Shown here: in pieces, positions 1 through 7,954 of the stretch
How the letters are laid out: each line of letters begins with the position of its first letter
Position numbering within the stretch: position 1 is the stretch's first letter
NCBI GenBank assembly: GCA_030647905.1
Contig: JAUSJA010000033.1
Span: 62,001 to 126,000 of the forward strand
Direction: 5' to 3'
Source of the DNA: Gemmatimonadaceae bacterium
GTDB lineage: Bacteria; Gemmatimonadota; Gemmatimonadetes; Gemmatimonadales; Gemmatimonadaceae
Length of the DNA: 64,000 nt
Notes under the pieces: generated by a model
Database searches by the model: none
Told to the model about the DNA's origin: nothing
What the model saw: only the letters and a program-made list of their open reading frames with translations
Made by a program: the position numbers and the translations under genes

Positions 1-620
1 CGGCGCCGTTGACCTTCTTCGACGGCTCCATCCACATGGGGCCGGCCGTGGTGCTTCGTGGAAGCGACGACGCTCCGGCGTACTACCGGACGCTGCTCGC
101 AGAACTCGAGCAGCGGGTCGAAAACCGTGTCGCCGCCGTGCCGGGCGAGACACTGCGCCTGTATTGGGACGGCATGCCGGTCTGGGGACGGTTGCGGGCG
201 CTATCGACGATGTTCGCTGAGTTCCATACCGCGGTCGTGGCTTCGACCTACTGCAACAGCTGGGCATTTGCGGACCTCGACCCCGCTGAGCCGTGGCGGT
301 CCGTCGCCCGTGCCTCGCTCGAACTGTTCATCGCGCGCTCCGAAGCACCGAAGGAGCGGTACATCGCCCGCATGGTGAAATTCTACGACGTCGATGGCGT
401 GATTTTCCACGACTGCCGCACGTGCCCAAACAATTCGAACACGCGCTACGGCATGCCGGGACGTATCACCGAACGCCTTGGGATCCCGACACTGGTGCTC
501 GACGGGGACGTCAACGATCTGCGGTGTTTCTCCGACGAGCAGGCGCGCACGAATATCGAGGGATTCGTCGAACAACTGACCGATGCGCGCGGGGCGACGT
601 CAGCGAGGGGATCGCGCTGA
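1..620 (+). CDS. bcrB: Benzoyl-CoA reductase BcrB-type subunit (HgdB family), C-terminal part
   Basis: The frame is open at the left edge, so the gene starts outside the window; about 205 C-terminal residues are present, against roughly 400-440 for the family. The tail shows family motifs: HDCRTCPNNSNTRYGMP, then GIPTLVLDGDVNDLR and a Ser-Asp-Glu-Gln-Ala-Arg stretch. Class I benzoyl-CoA reductases use ferredoxin and ATP to dearomatise benzoyl-CoA in the cytoplasm; this subunit type carries the substrate-reducing Fe-S site. The stop overlaps the next start by one base (TGATG), so it is coupled to the activator ATPase. A 2-hydroxyacyl-CoA dehydratase subunit is the alternative, but the Had-like gene downstream favours benzoyl-CoA reductase. 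The choice between subunits B and C is less certain. Confidence 0.75.
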   Translation, partial: APLTFFDGSIHMGPAVVLRGSDDAPAYYRTLLAELEQRVENRVAAVPGETLRLYWDGMPVWGRLRALSTMFAEFHTAVVASTYCNSWAFADLDPAEPWRSVARASLELFIARSEAPKERYIARMVKFYDVDGVIFHDCRTCPNNSNTRYGMPGRITERLGIPTLVLDGDVNDLRCFSDEQARTNIEGFVEQLTDARGATSARGSR

Positions 621-1432
621 TGAAATTCTACGCCGGCGTCGACAGCGGATCCTGGACGACGAAGGCAGCCGTCATCGACGAAGAGGGCCACGTGCTCGGC
701 ACCGCCGTTACGCGGTCCGGCGCCGACCTGGCCGCGGCGGCCGAACGCGCGTATGCGACGGCCCTGGCAAACAGCGGCCGTACGGGCGACGACATCGAGG
801 CGGTATGGTCAACAGGTTTTGGCCGGAACACGATTCCATTCGCGGACGGATCGCGCACGGAACTCGACTGTCACGGGCGCGGCGTGGCCTATTACCTCAA
901 GGGACCGCTCGTGGTGATCGACGTCGGCGGGCAGGACGCGAAGGTCATCCGTCTCGATGCCGCGGGGCATCGTCTGTCGCATCGCATGAACCGAAAATGC
1001 GCCGCCGGCACCGGGAGCTTCCTCGACGAAATCTCGCTGCGGCTTGGCATCGACATCGGCGAACTGAATGCGCTGGGTCGCGGCGCGACCGAGAGTCTGG
1101 AACTCTCGAGTTTCTGCACGGTGTTCGCCGGAACCGAGTTGCTCACGCTGATCCGCAGCGGCAAGCGACCCGCCGACCTGGCGATGGCTGCATACCGCTC
1201 GCTCGTCAAACGCATCGTCTCAATGGACGTACTTGAAGGTCGCATCGCTGCGACGGGCGGCGTCGTGGCCTACCATCCGATCGTTGTCGAGCTGATCGGC
1301 GCTGCATGTCGCGGCGAAGTGGTCGTGCCTCCCCACCCTCAGGAGATCGGCGCGTTTGGCGCGGCGCTCGCCGCATTGGCCGCGTGCGAGGAGCACGACA
1401 CGTCGGACACGGCGGAGTTGGTTCAACCATGA
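620..1432 (+). CDS. BcrA/BcrD/BadF/BadG-family activator ATPase
   Basis: This 270-aa protein of the ASKHA fold powers electron transfer into benzoyl-CoA reductase or a 2-hydroxyacyl-CoA dehydratase. The phosphate-binding motif GVDSGSWTTKAA is at residues 6-17 and DVGGQDAKVI at 101-110. Cysteines C127 (KCAAGTG) and C166 (SFCTVFAG) match the positions that bridge a [4Fe-4S] cluster between two subunits. The ATG at 620 overlaps the upstream stop by one base; longer in-frame starts would run through the upstream gene and are rejected. Only one such subunit is visible. Thauera-type enzymes need two (A and D), so the second is probably to the left of the window, or this one forms a homodimer. Confidence 0.8.
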   Translation: MKFYAGVDSGSWTTKAAVIDEEGHVLGTAVTRSGADLAAAAERAYATALANSGRTGDDIEAVWSTGFGRNTIPFADGSRTELDCHGRGVAYYLKGPLVVIDVGGQDAKVIRLDAAGHRLSHRMNRKCAAGTGSFLDEISLRLGIDIGELNALGRGATESLELSSFCTVFAGTELLTLIRSGKRPADLAMAAYRSLVKRIVSMDVLEGRIAATGGVVAYHPIVVELIGAACRGEVVVPPHPQEIGAFGAALAALAACEEHDTSDTAELVQP

Positions 1433-3327
1433 ACCTCGCTGGCTCATCCGTCCGCGACGGAAACGTCATTTACTCGCTGCTGTCGCCGATCGGCGAGCGC
1501 GAGACCGTCGGGGCAATGCTGGCGCGCAATGCGGCCCGGCTCGCAGACCACGCCATGTATGGCGTCAAGCAGCGCGACGGACAGTTTCATCGCGTCACGT
1601 GGGGGCAATGCCTGCGCGATGTCGTCACGTTCGGACGATTCCTGGCGGAGGCAGGCGTGGATCCGAACACGCGCGTCGTGTCTTTCTCGCCGAATCGCGG
1701 TGAGACGCTGGTCGTCGAGCTGGCGACGATGTGCCTCGGCGCGACGTACGTCCCGATCTTTGCCGGCTATCCCTCCGCGGAGGCGCGCGACCTCATCGAA
1801 TACGCTGATCCGACGGTGCTCGTCGTGCCCGGACAGCAGCAGATCATGCGGGCGTGCGTTCCGCAGACGGTGCGCGCACTGATCACACTGGATCCGCTCG
1901 CGGACGCCGAACGCGATGCGGTGCTGGCCGGCACGCGAGCGGCGCATACGACATTCGCCGGGGTGCTGGAGCGCGGAGCCAGCGATGCCGATGGCTCCAC
2001 CGCTGGACATTTCCTCGATGCCGCGAAGCGGCTGGATCCGTCCACGCCCTGCCTGATGATGTACACATCCGGAACGAGCGGGCGCATGAAAGGCGTGGTG
2101 CTCACCCATGACAACATTCTCTCGCAGCAGCGCTCGCTCGCCGCGATATGGAACGTCACGCCGGAGGATCGCTTTCTGTCGTACCTGCCGTGGCACCACA
2201 GTTTCGGCGGCATTTTCGAGAAGTACACGGCCCTCTACAACGGCGCGACGCTCTTTATTGACGATTCGCTGGGCAAGGACACGACACGGTTGCTGGCCAA
2301 CTGGATGAACATCCAGCCCACGATCTACTTCAGCGTTCCGCAGATCTACCAACAACTGGTCGTGCACGCGCAAACGCACGCCGAGGACGAGTCGCGCATC
2401 TTCCATCCGGGGTTGCGGTTCGTTTTCACTGCCGCCGCACCATTGCCGGCGAATATTTCGGCGTACTTCGCCGCCAGGCGCATTCCCGTAATCGAAGGAT
2501 GGGGACTGACTGAGACGTCCCCTTGCTGCACGGTCACGGATCTCATGGAGCCTCGCACGTTGCCCGGGATGGTCGGGTATCCGATTCCAGGCGTGAAGCT
2601 GGGCATCGCCGACGACGGCGAGATCCTGGTGAAGGGACCCAACGTCATGCGGGGCTACGACAACGACTCTGCCGCGACGTTGGCGGCGCTGCCCGGCGAC
2701 GGCTGGTTCCACACGGGTGACCTCGGGGAATTCGTTGGCGCCGGGCTCAAGCTCATCACTCGCAAAGACCGCGTTTTCAAGATGCTGAACGCGGAGAAGA
2801 TCGTTCCGACGGAGATGGAGAATCGCCTCGCCGGAATGAACAGCTTCATACGGCATGTGATCGTTGCTGGCGACGGACGGCGATTCCTCGCCGCCCTCAT
2901 CTACCCGGATTACTTCCGGATTGCCGAGCAGTTTGGAAACGACCGCGCCACCGCGGAGCGCGTCGTCAAGCAATCACTCCGCGAGACGATCCTGCAGTTC
3001 AATTGCGAGCGCCCAGCCAAGTATGAACGGATCGAAGCATTCGCCGTAGTCGCCAGGGAACTGTCGCTCGAGGCCCGCGAGCTCACGCCGTCGATGAAGG
3101 TGCGCGTGCGCAATGTGCTGCAGAACGCGGAAGCGTACCTCGAAGCCATTTACGAGCCGACCATCGACTGCGACTGCCGTTTTCTGCAGAAAGTCATGCG
3201 GCTCACGACCGACGAACGGGGTTGCTTTGCAGGACAGGCGCGCACGCTCGATCGCTGCCACGAGTGCGGCAGCTTCGTGTTCGGTGATGCATCCGTGCCA
3301 ATATCGGAGAGCGACAGGAATCCATGA
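1429..3327 (+). CDS. AMP-forming acyl-CoA ligase with cysteine-rich C-terminal tail
   Basis: A 632-aa ANL-superfamily adenylate-forming ligase. The P-loop is YTSGTSGRMKGVVLTH (about residue 220), followed by GWGLTETSP and WFHTGDLGEF. The overall type is that of long-chain fatty acyl-CoA synthetases rather than classic benzoate-CoA ligases, so its acid substrate is not certain. The start at 1429 overlaps the upstream stop (ATGA), and its own stop overlaps the had start the same way. About the last 70 residues are unusual: after the ligase core come DCDC, then single cysteines and CHECG, a possible metal-binding tail. It may activate the aromatic or alicyclic acid that feeds the pathway. Confidence 0.78.
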   Translation: MNLAGSSVRDGNVIYSLLSPIGERETVGAMLARNAARLADHAMYGVKQRDGQFHRVTWGQCLRDVVTFGRFLAEAGVDPNTRVVSFSPNRGETLVVELATMCLGATYVPIFAGYPSAEARDLIEYADPTVLVVPGQQQIMRACVPQTVRALITLDPLADAERDAVLAGTRAAHTTFAGVLERGASDADGSTAGHFLDAAKRLDPSTPCLMMYTSGTSGRMKGVVLTHDNILSQQRSLAAIWNVTPEDRFLSYLPWHHSFGGIFEKYTALYNGATLFIDDSLGKDTTRLLANWMNIQPTIYFSVPQIYQQLVVHAQTHAEDESRIFHPGLRFVFTAAAPLPANISAYFAARRIPVIEGWGLTETSPCCTVTDLMEPRTLPGMVGYPIPGVKLGIADDGEILVKGPNVMRGYDNDSAATLAALPGDGWFHTGDLGEFVGAGLKLITRKDRVFKMLNAEKIVPTEMENRLAGMNSFIRHVIVAGDGRRFLAALIYPDYFRIAEQFGNDRATAERVVKQSLRETILQFNCERPAKYERIEAFAVVARELSLEARELTPSMKVRVRNVLQNAEAYLEAIYEPTIDCDCRFLQKVMRLTTDERGCFAGQARTLDRCHECGSFVFGDASVPISESDRNP

Positions 3328-4412
3328 CGAATATGACACACGCAAACAGCATGTGGGACGCGTGGGTGATGACGGCGCCGGGTGCGCTACTCGAACACCG
3401 CCCGCGGCCGGCGGAGACGCCGGGCCCCGGTGAGGCGACAATCGAGGTGGCGGGATGCGGCGTCTGCCACACCGATCTCTCGTTTCTCCACGACGGTGTG
3501 CGCACTCGATCGGCGTTACCGCTCGTGCTGGGTCATGAGATCAGCGGATACGTGCGACAAGTGGGACCCGACGTCGACACCGCACTGGTAGGACATCCGG
3601 TGGTCGTGCCGGCCGTTCTCCCATGTGGCGAGTGCGACCTGTGCCGGGCTGGCCGACGCTCCATCTGTCGCATGCAGGTTATGCCGGGTAACGACCGGCA
3701 TGGCGGATTCGCCTCGCACGTCGTCCTGCCGGCACGGTTTTTCTGCCCCGTCCCCGACGCGGTTCTTCGGCAGCACGATCTCTGGGAGCTGAGTGTCGTC
3801 GCAGACGCCGTGTCGACGCCGTTTCAGGCCGTTAAGCGCTCCGGCCTCGCGGCAGGCGACCTCGCCGTGTGCGTAGGGGTTGGCGGCATCGGCGTGTACG
3901 GCGTGCAGATCGCGGCTGCGGTTGGCGCGAAAGTCGTCGCGCTCGACATTGACGACGCCAAGCTTGCGCAAGCGCGCGCGGCCGGTGCGCACGCGACGCT
4001 CAACGTCAAAGACCTGGCGGCACAGGACGCGCGAAAGCAGGTAAAACGTCTGGCCGACGAACTGGGAGCGAGCCAGTTCCTGTGGAAGATCTTCGAGACC
4101 TCGGGCACGCGCGCGGGGCAGGAACTAGCCTACGCGCTCATTGGCTACGGTGCGACACTGTCGGTGGTTGGCTACGCGACGGGCAAGATCGAGATTTGCC
4201 TCTCGAACCTGATGGCGTTCGACGCCGTCGCGCAGGGAAACTGGGGCGCCGACCCGCTGGTGTATCCGGAGCTCCTGCAGTGGATCGGCGACGGCCGGAT
4301 TGCCGTGCGGCCATACGTTGAGCGGCACGCGCTCGCCGACATCAACGACGTGTTCGATCGGGCGCACCACGGCAAGCTCGTCAAGCGCGCGGTGCTGGTC
4401 CCGGCAGCGTGA
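3324..4412 (+). CDS. had: 6-hydroxycyclohex-1-ene-1-carbonyl-CoA dehydrogenase-like zinc alcohol dehydrogenase
   Basis: A 362-aa medium-chain dehydrogenase/reductase. Catalytic-zinc ligands lie in GCGVCHTD (C48) and GHEISG (H71, E72). Four structural-zinc cysteines are at 101, 104, 107 and 115, and the NAD-binding loop GVGGIG is at 185-190. The stretch around MPGNDRHGGFASH resembles Had, which oxidises the 6-hydroxy intermediate of the benzoyl-CoA pathway. Position directly after benzoyl-CoA reductase genes supports this. The partner genes dch and oah are not in the window. The ATGA overlap with the ligase indicates one transcript. Another zinc alcohol dehydrogenase activity cannot be excluded from sequence alone. 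Confidence 0.72.
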   Translation: MTNMTHANSMWDAWVMTAPGALLEHRPRPAETPGPGEATIEVAGCGVCHTDLSFLHDGVRTRSALPLVLGHEISGYVRQVGPDVDTALVGHPVVVPAVLPCGECDLCRAGRRSICRMQVMPGNDRHGGFASHVVLPARFFCPVPDAVLRQHDLWELSVVADAVSTPFQAVKRSGLAAGDLAVCVGVGGIGVYGVQIAAAVGAKVVALDIDDAKLAQARAAGAHATLNVKDLAAQDARKQVKRLADELGASQFLWKIFETSGTRAGQELAYALIGYGATLSVVGYATGKIEICLSNLMAFDAVAQGNWGADPLVYPELLQWIGDGRIAVRPYVERHALADINDVFDRAHHGKLVKRAVLVPAA

Positions 4413-4460
4413 ATGCGCATTGCAATGCACACATGGCAGCGTCCTTCGCGGAGGAGTCCC

Positions 4461-4577
4461 ATGCGTCGTCTTCTGGCCGGTTTGGTTCTGTGTTCCGCTC
4501 TCGCCGCCGATGCCGGTGGTCAGGCGATTTTCGGGATGTACACCACGACTCCGGTGCAAGGGGGGGCGCGTCAGTGA
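4461..4577 (+). pseudogene. Truncated secreted-protein start (38 codons)
   Basis: A GGAGG-like ribosome site (gcggaggagtcc) precedes an ATG followed by a typical signal peptide (MRRLLAGLVLCSALAADAGG). The frame stops after 38 residues, just past a run of seven G bases. Adding one base in that run would open a frame reading GASVTLVLKKDPQ before a stop. This looks like the 5' end of an exported-protein gene broken by a frameshift, or a very short secreted peptide. I do not recognise it. Confidence 0.35.
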
Positions 4578-5025
4578 CCCTCGTGTTGAAGAAGGACCCG
4601 CAATGAAAGGTGACAGGATCGCTCTCCGGCAACGGCATGTCCTATACGCGGTCCAGGGCGAGATGCCAGCAGCATGTGCGATTCGACGAGGTTGGAGAAC
4701 GACAGCAGCAACCTCTGTTTGTCGGCGACCTGGATGAGCGGGGGGAAAATGCCGAGCGCCCGTACGTGTCGCATAGCTTCGCCCGAGATACCAGGTTCAC
4801 AATGTCGCCGGCGCGACGCGGACGTAGCGCGCCGCCTCCGCGAGCGGGTGACTCCTTGCGCCGCGCCACCCCGCCCGTACCTTTCCCAGCGATAGGAAGA
4901 GGGAACCAGACCAATGGATGGAGGGTATTTTTCTGCCCTACGAGAACGGTATGGTTTCGCGAATTAAGTCCGCGCGCGCTCACGACGATACTTCACCGGC
5001 GATGGGTGCCAACACGGAGGATCAC
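4578..5025. other. Non-coding or decayed stretch between the aromatic cluster and the island
   Basis: About 450 bases without a convincing gene. Frames here are short, rich in arginine and proline, and have no family motif. It includes the end of the broken secreted-protein frame and marks the left border of the accessory island. Confidence 0.4.
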
Positions 5026-5214
5026 ATGGCCATCGAAGTCAACTTGCAGGCGCGTTTCGTCGCCGCGAATGAGTTTCAAATTGTTGAACAGCTCGGCCCC
5101 GCAGAGGCGAAGAGTGACAGCAGCACCCCAGCGGTTCGGCCCGCGGCCGACCGCGTGGTTCCCAGCGGCTCAAGCACAATCGCCCCGGGAATGAGTATCG
5201 TGGTCTCTTGGTAG
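5026..5214 (+). CDS. Small protein of unknown function (62 aa)
   Basis: The start is supported by a strong ribosome site (ACGGAGG, 6 bases before the ATG at 5026). The product has a charged and polar N-terminal half, a Ser/Pro/Ala-rich middle and a short hydrophobic end (GMSIVVSW). No signal peptide or known motif is visible. It converges on the SDH-type protease gene with one base between the two stop codons. Function unknown. Confidence 0.45.
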   Translation: MAIEVNLQARFVAANEFQIVEQLGPAEAKSDSSTPAVRPAADRVVPSGSSTIAPGMSIVVSW

Positions 5215-5215
5215 G

Positions 5216-6361
5216 CTAAGACTCCAGCCGCCACCGCCCCTCGCGGAACGAGTACTCTGCTCCGACGAGGGGCGCTTGGTTTTTCAGAGCCTGCTGAACG
5301 GCGTGTTGCGCCTGTTGCACCAGACTCTGCTGCGCCTGCTGCATAAGCTCCTGAAGGAGTTGCTGCGCGCTCTGCGGAATCTTCGCGACGTCGATAGTCG
5401 GCGGGAGCTGCAAATTCAGTGCGACGTTCACCGTGAGCGCTTGCGGCATCTGCCGCTTGGCGCGGACTTCAATCTTGCCGGCGAACGACCACGTGGCTGC
5501 CCGCGATTCCACCATCCCGATCGTCGCGTCTTCTGAATAGAAGTCCGTGGCCGCCACAACGGCCGCAGGGTCGAGCGGCTCGCGGAGCTTCATGTGCGTC
5601 TCGTACTCACCGAGCAAGCGCCACATCAGTGTGTCCAGCGTGGCGTCCGCCGCCTTGACGGGGAGGCCGATGTCTTGGGCATCCTTCATTCCAATCGCGT
5701 GACCGTGCGCATAGACCTTCTCCGCGAGCGTCTGCACGATTGTGGTGAGCGCCTCCTCGCTTGGGGGAGCCTTGCGCGACTGTAGAATCCGCCGCGCGAC
5801 ATCCCGAATATGCGTGTGGGTGCGGTACACGTTGCCCAAGACGACCGCATCGAGACGATCGGTCAGTTTCGCCAAGCTGGCGGTCAACGCGGTCTGTTCC
5901 GACAAGCCGGCTCGTTCCTGCACGAACTTCACGTAGGCCATCACGTCTTCTACGCTCACAGCCTCCTGAACGTCGCTGCCGGGGCGCACGACGTTCAGTT
6001 GCGGATCAATCGGCCCCAACTCCCCTTGGGGCCCGAGCACGATCGAGTCGGCACCAAGCGCGATCAACGTGGCCGCGCTATTCGCGCGATAGGGAACAAG
6101 CACGTTCCACTCGTCGCTGTACCGCCTGATCGCGTTCACAACTCGCCAGGGAACGTCAATGGCGCCGCCGCGGCTGTAGATGAAAAGGTCGATGCGCGGT
6201 ACGTGCCCCATCTCGCGGAGCTGCTCGTACAGCGGCCGCAACGCGTCGTCCGACACTTGCGCGGTCACCGGGGACCGGTCGCCCGTGATGTACGTGATCA
6301 CGCGGCTCTCCCGCGTCGTCTCGATCTGCTGGATCAACTCCCTACGCTCAGCCTGGCCCAT
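5216..6361 (-). CDS. SDH-family Clp-fold serine protease
   Basis: A 381-aa protein of the SDH/SppA-like Clp-protease fold (serine dehydrogenase proteinase family). The core motifs are LFIYSRGGAIDVPWRVVNAIR (about residues 78-98, the oxyanion-forming strand), PYRANSAATLIALGADS with the candidate catalytic serine, and GPQGELGPIDPQ. The C-terminal third is glutamine-rich (QQLLQELMQQAQQSLVQQAQ) and probably coiled. No signal peptide is seen, so it is likely cytoplasmic. It is transcribed divergently from BREX across a shared 262-bp control region. Proteins of this family occur in defence islands, but a role in defence here is inference from position only. Confidence 0.75.
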   Translation of the reverse strand: MGQAERRELIQQIETTRESRVITYITGDRSPVTAQVSDDALRPLYEQLREMGHVPRIDLFIYSRGGAIDVPWRVVNAIRRYSDEWNVLVPYRANSAATLIALGADSIVLGPQGELGPIDPQLNVVRPGSDVQEAVSVEDVMAYVKFVQERAGLSEQTALTASLAKLTDRLDAVVLGNVYRTHTHIRDVARRILQSRKAPPSEEALTTIVQTLAEKVYAHGHAIGMKDAQDIGLPVKAADATLDTLMWRLLGEYETHMKLREPLDPAAVVAATDFYSEDATIGMVESRAATWSFAGKIEVRAKRQMPQALTVNVALNLQLPPTIDVAKIPQSAQQLLQELMQQAQQSLVQQAQHAVQQALKNQAPLVGAEYSFREGRWRLES

Positions 6362-6435
6362 CGGATTGTTCCTCCGTTCACGTCGCAGAAAGTACTTCGC
6401 TCAGCTCAGTGGACTCCGCACCCAATCTCATCGTT

Positions 6436-6527
6436 GTGTAGACACGTTAATGCCGGCGACTTTGCCGGCGATAAGTGTAGACACCATCTTGCATTGTGTC
6501 AACAGATGCCGGCAAGTTTGCCGGCGA
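6436..6527. promoter_or_regulatory. Repeat array in the divergent SDH-protease/BREX control region
   Basis: Three copies of a GTGTNNACAC-type palindrome lie at 6436-6445 and 6475-6484 (identical, GTGTAGACAC) and 6496-6505 (GTGTCAACAG). Between and after them are two near-identical 22-bp units at 6450-6471 and 6506-6527. Each unit holds two GCCGGC palindromes 6 bases apart (first unit GCCGGCGACTTTGCCGGC), so each can also fold as a hairpin. The second and third palindromes are 21 bp apart, about two helical turns. This is a likely operator for a dimeric regulator controlling both directions. No regulator gene is adjacent. Confidence 0.6.
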
Positions 6528-6623
6528 GGCTTGCGACAATCCAGCTGGTGGTTCATATTTGCGTTTCCGACGCGGCTTAGCGCAACCGGTCAAGCGACCA
6601 ATCACGACCACTGAGAATCCACC

Positions 6624-7397
6624 GTGCAATTCATCCGGGACCCCAACAACGCAGACCGGATCGGCTTCCGAATGGGTGACAAGGGCACACACACCAGCCG
6701 AACCATCATGCTCGACGATCTCTCGCTGACACTGGCTGCGGCCGGACCCGACTCGCGTCGCGCCGACTTCGCCGATGAGATCATTGAGCACAACTGCCTG
6801 GCCAAGACGACTGTCGCCACCCGTCGCCTCAGCAATCAACGTCTTGGTGAGCTGTATGCCCTCGATCCTGGCGTACCGTTGTTCCGCGTGCTGCGCCACC
6901 TTTGGCGTGTGGACGAACCCGGGCGGCCCCTTCTGGCGATGCTCGCAGCCATTGGTCGCGACCCCCTGCTGGCGGCATCAGCCGCCGCGATCCTTCCGCT
7001 CGCCGAGGGCGATCCGCTGGACCGGGATCAGCTCGCGCGAGTAATCCGGGCGCAGGCTGGCGAGCGCCTCAGCGATGCCACCGCGGGCAAAGTTGCGCGG
7101 AACGTCGCAAGCTCGTGGGAGCAGTCGGGGCACCTACAAGGACGCACCTTCAAAAAGCGCCGCCGGGTTGGCGCCACGCCGCACACCATGGCCTTCGCGC
7201 TCTACCTCGGCCACGCCGCCGGCTACCGCGGCCAGGAACTCCTGGCAAATCCTTGGGTCGATGTGCTCGATTGCTCTCCGACGGCGGCCCGTCAACTGGC
7301 ACTGGAAGCAAAGCGCATTGGGCTCATCGATTTGCGAAGTGCCGGCGACGTGCTCTCCATCGAACTCGGTCGACTCGATCCCGCAGGAATCCGATAA
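6624..7397 (+). CDS. BREX first-gene protein in the brxA position
   Basis: A 257-aa cytoplasmic protein encoded immediately before brxB, where type 1 BREX has brxA (DUF1819, about 200 aa). The N-terminal half is not familiar. The C-terminal half (from about residue 145, KVARNVASSWEQSGHL, to the end, AGDVLSIEL) has the helical pattern I associate with BrxA, so it may be a divergent BrxA with an N-terminal extension. The start given is GTG; an internal ATG at 6672 (MGDKGTHTSRTIML) is a real alternative. Two bases separate it from brxB. Assignment rests mostly on position. Confidence 0.55.
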   Translation: MQFIRDPNNADRIGFRMGDKGTHTSRTIMLDDLSLTLAAAGPDSRRADFADEIIEHNCLAKTTVATRRLSNQRLGELYALDPGVPLFRVLRHLWRVDEPGRPLLAMLAAIGRDPLLAASAAAILPLAEGDPLDRDQLARVIRAQAGERLSDATAGKVARNVASSWEQSGHLQGRTFKKRRRVGATPHTMAFALYLGHAAGYRGQELLANPWVDVLDCSPTAARQLALEAKRIGLIDLRSAGDVLSIELGRLDPAGIR

Positions 7398-7399
7398 AA

Positions 7400-7954
7400 A
7401 TGGGACGTCTTGAGGATTTCGCCGACCGGTACGGCCAACACATCGCTACTCCCTGGCAGCGCACCATCGCCGGCGCGCAACGGATCGTGATGCTCGTATA
7501 CGACAAGGAACTCGAGCGGACGCTGCGCGCGCGCAAGAGCCTCTTCGAGCTGGAGACACACAAGGCGCTTCATGAGTGGCTCGAGGTGGACGTGACCGAC
7601 GCCTTTGCAACATGGATGGGCGCTGACGAGTACCGTGACGCCTACTTCGAATCGCCGGACGATCTACAACTCAAACTCGACAGCGAGTTCGCCGACTTTG
7701 TCGCGACGCGGATTCGCGAAGTGCTGAAGGGTGCGTCGGCCAACGCGGTGGTCGCCGTCTTCGGCGTGGGCTCGCTATTCGGTTTTGTGCGAGTGTCGCA
7801 CGTCTTGCGTGCTGTTGAACCGGATATCGTCGGCCGGCTCGCTGTCTTTTTCCCTGGCCAGTACGAAGGCAATAACTACCGCTTGCTCGACGCGCGTGAT
7901 GGGTGGAACTACCTCGCGGTCCCGATAACGATGCACGGAATGGAGAACGCCTGA
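7400..7954 (+). CDS. brxB: BREX protein BrxB (DUF1788)
   Basis: A 184-aa protein matching the small BrxB family in length, gene position and C-terminal pattern (GVGSLFGFVRVSHVLRAV, then a phenylalanine- and glycine-containing FFPGQYEGNNYRLLD segment). BrxB is essential for BREX phage restriction in studied systems, but its biochemical role is poorly defined. The stop overlaps the brxC ATG by one base (TGATG), so translation is coupled. Confidence 0.82.
   Translation: MGRLEDFADRYGQHIATPWQRTIAGAQRIVMLVYDKELERTLRARKSLFELETHKALHEWLEVDVTDAFATWMGADEYRDAYFESPDDLQLKLDSEFADFVATRIREVLKGASANAVVAVFGVGSLFGFVRVSHVLRAVEPDIVGRLAVFFPGQYEGNNYRLLDARDGWNYLAVPITMHGMENA

Noticed and set aside
293-620. An upstream extension of the activator ATPase through the reductase subunit
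   Set aside because: The extension reads out of frame through a conserved gene. The ATG at 620 has a one-base overlap with the previous stop and the protein begins with the family motif.
6450-6527. The GCCGGC units as a short CRISPR array
   Set aside because: Only two copies, each internally palindromic, no unique spacers of constant length and no cas genes. An operator array fits better.
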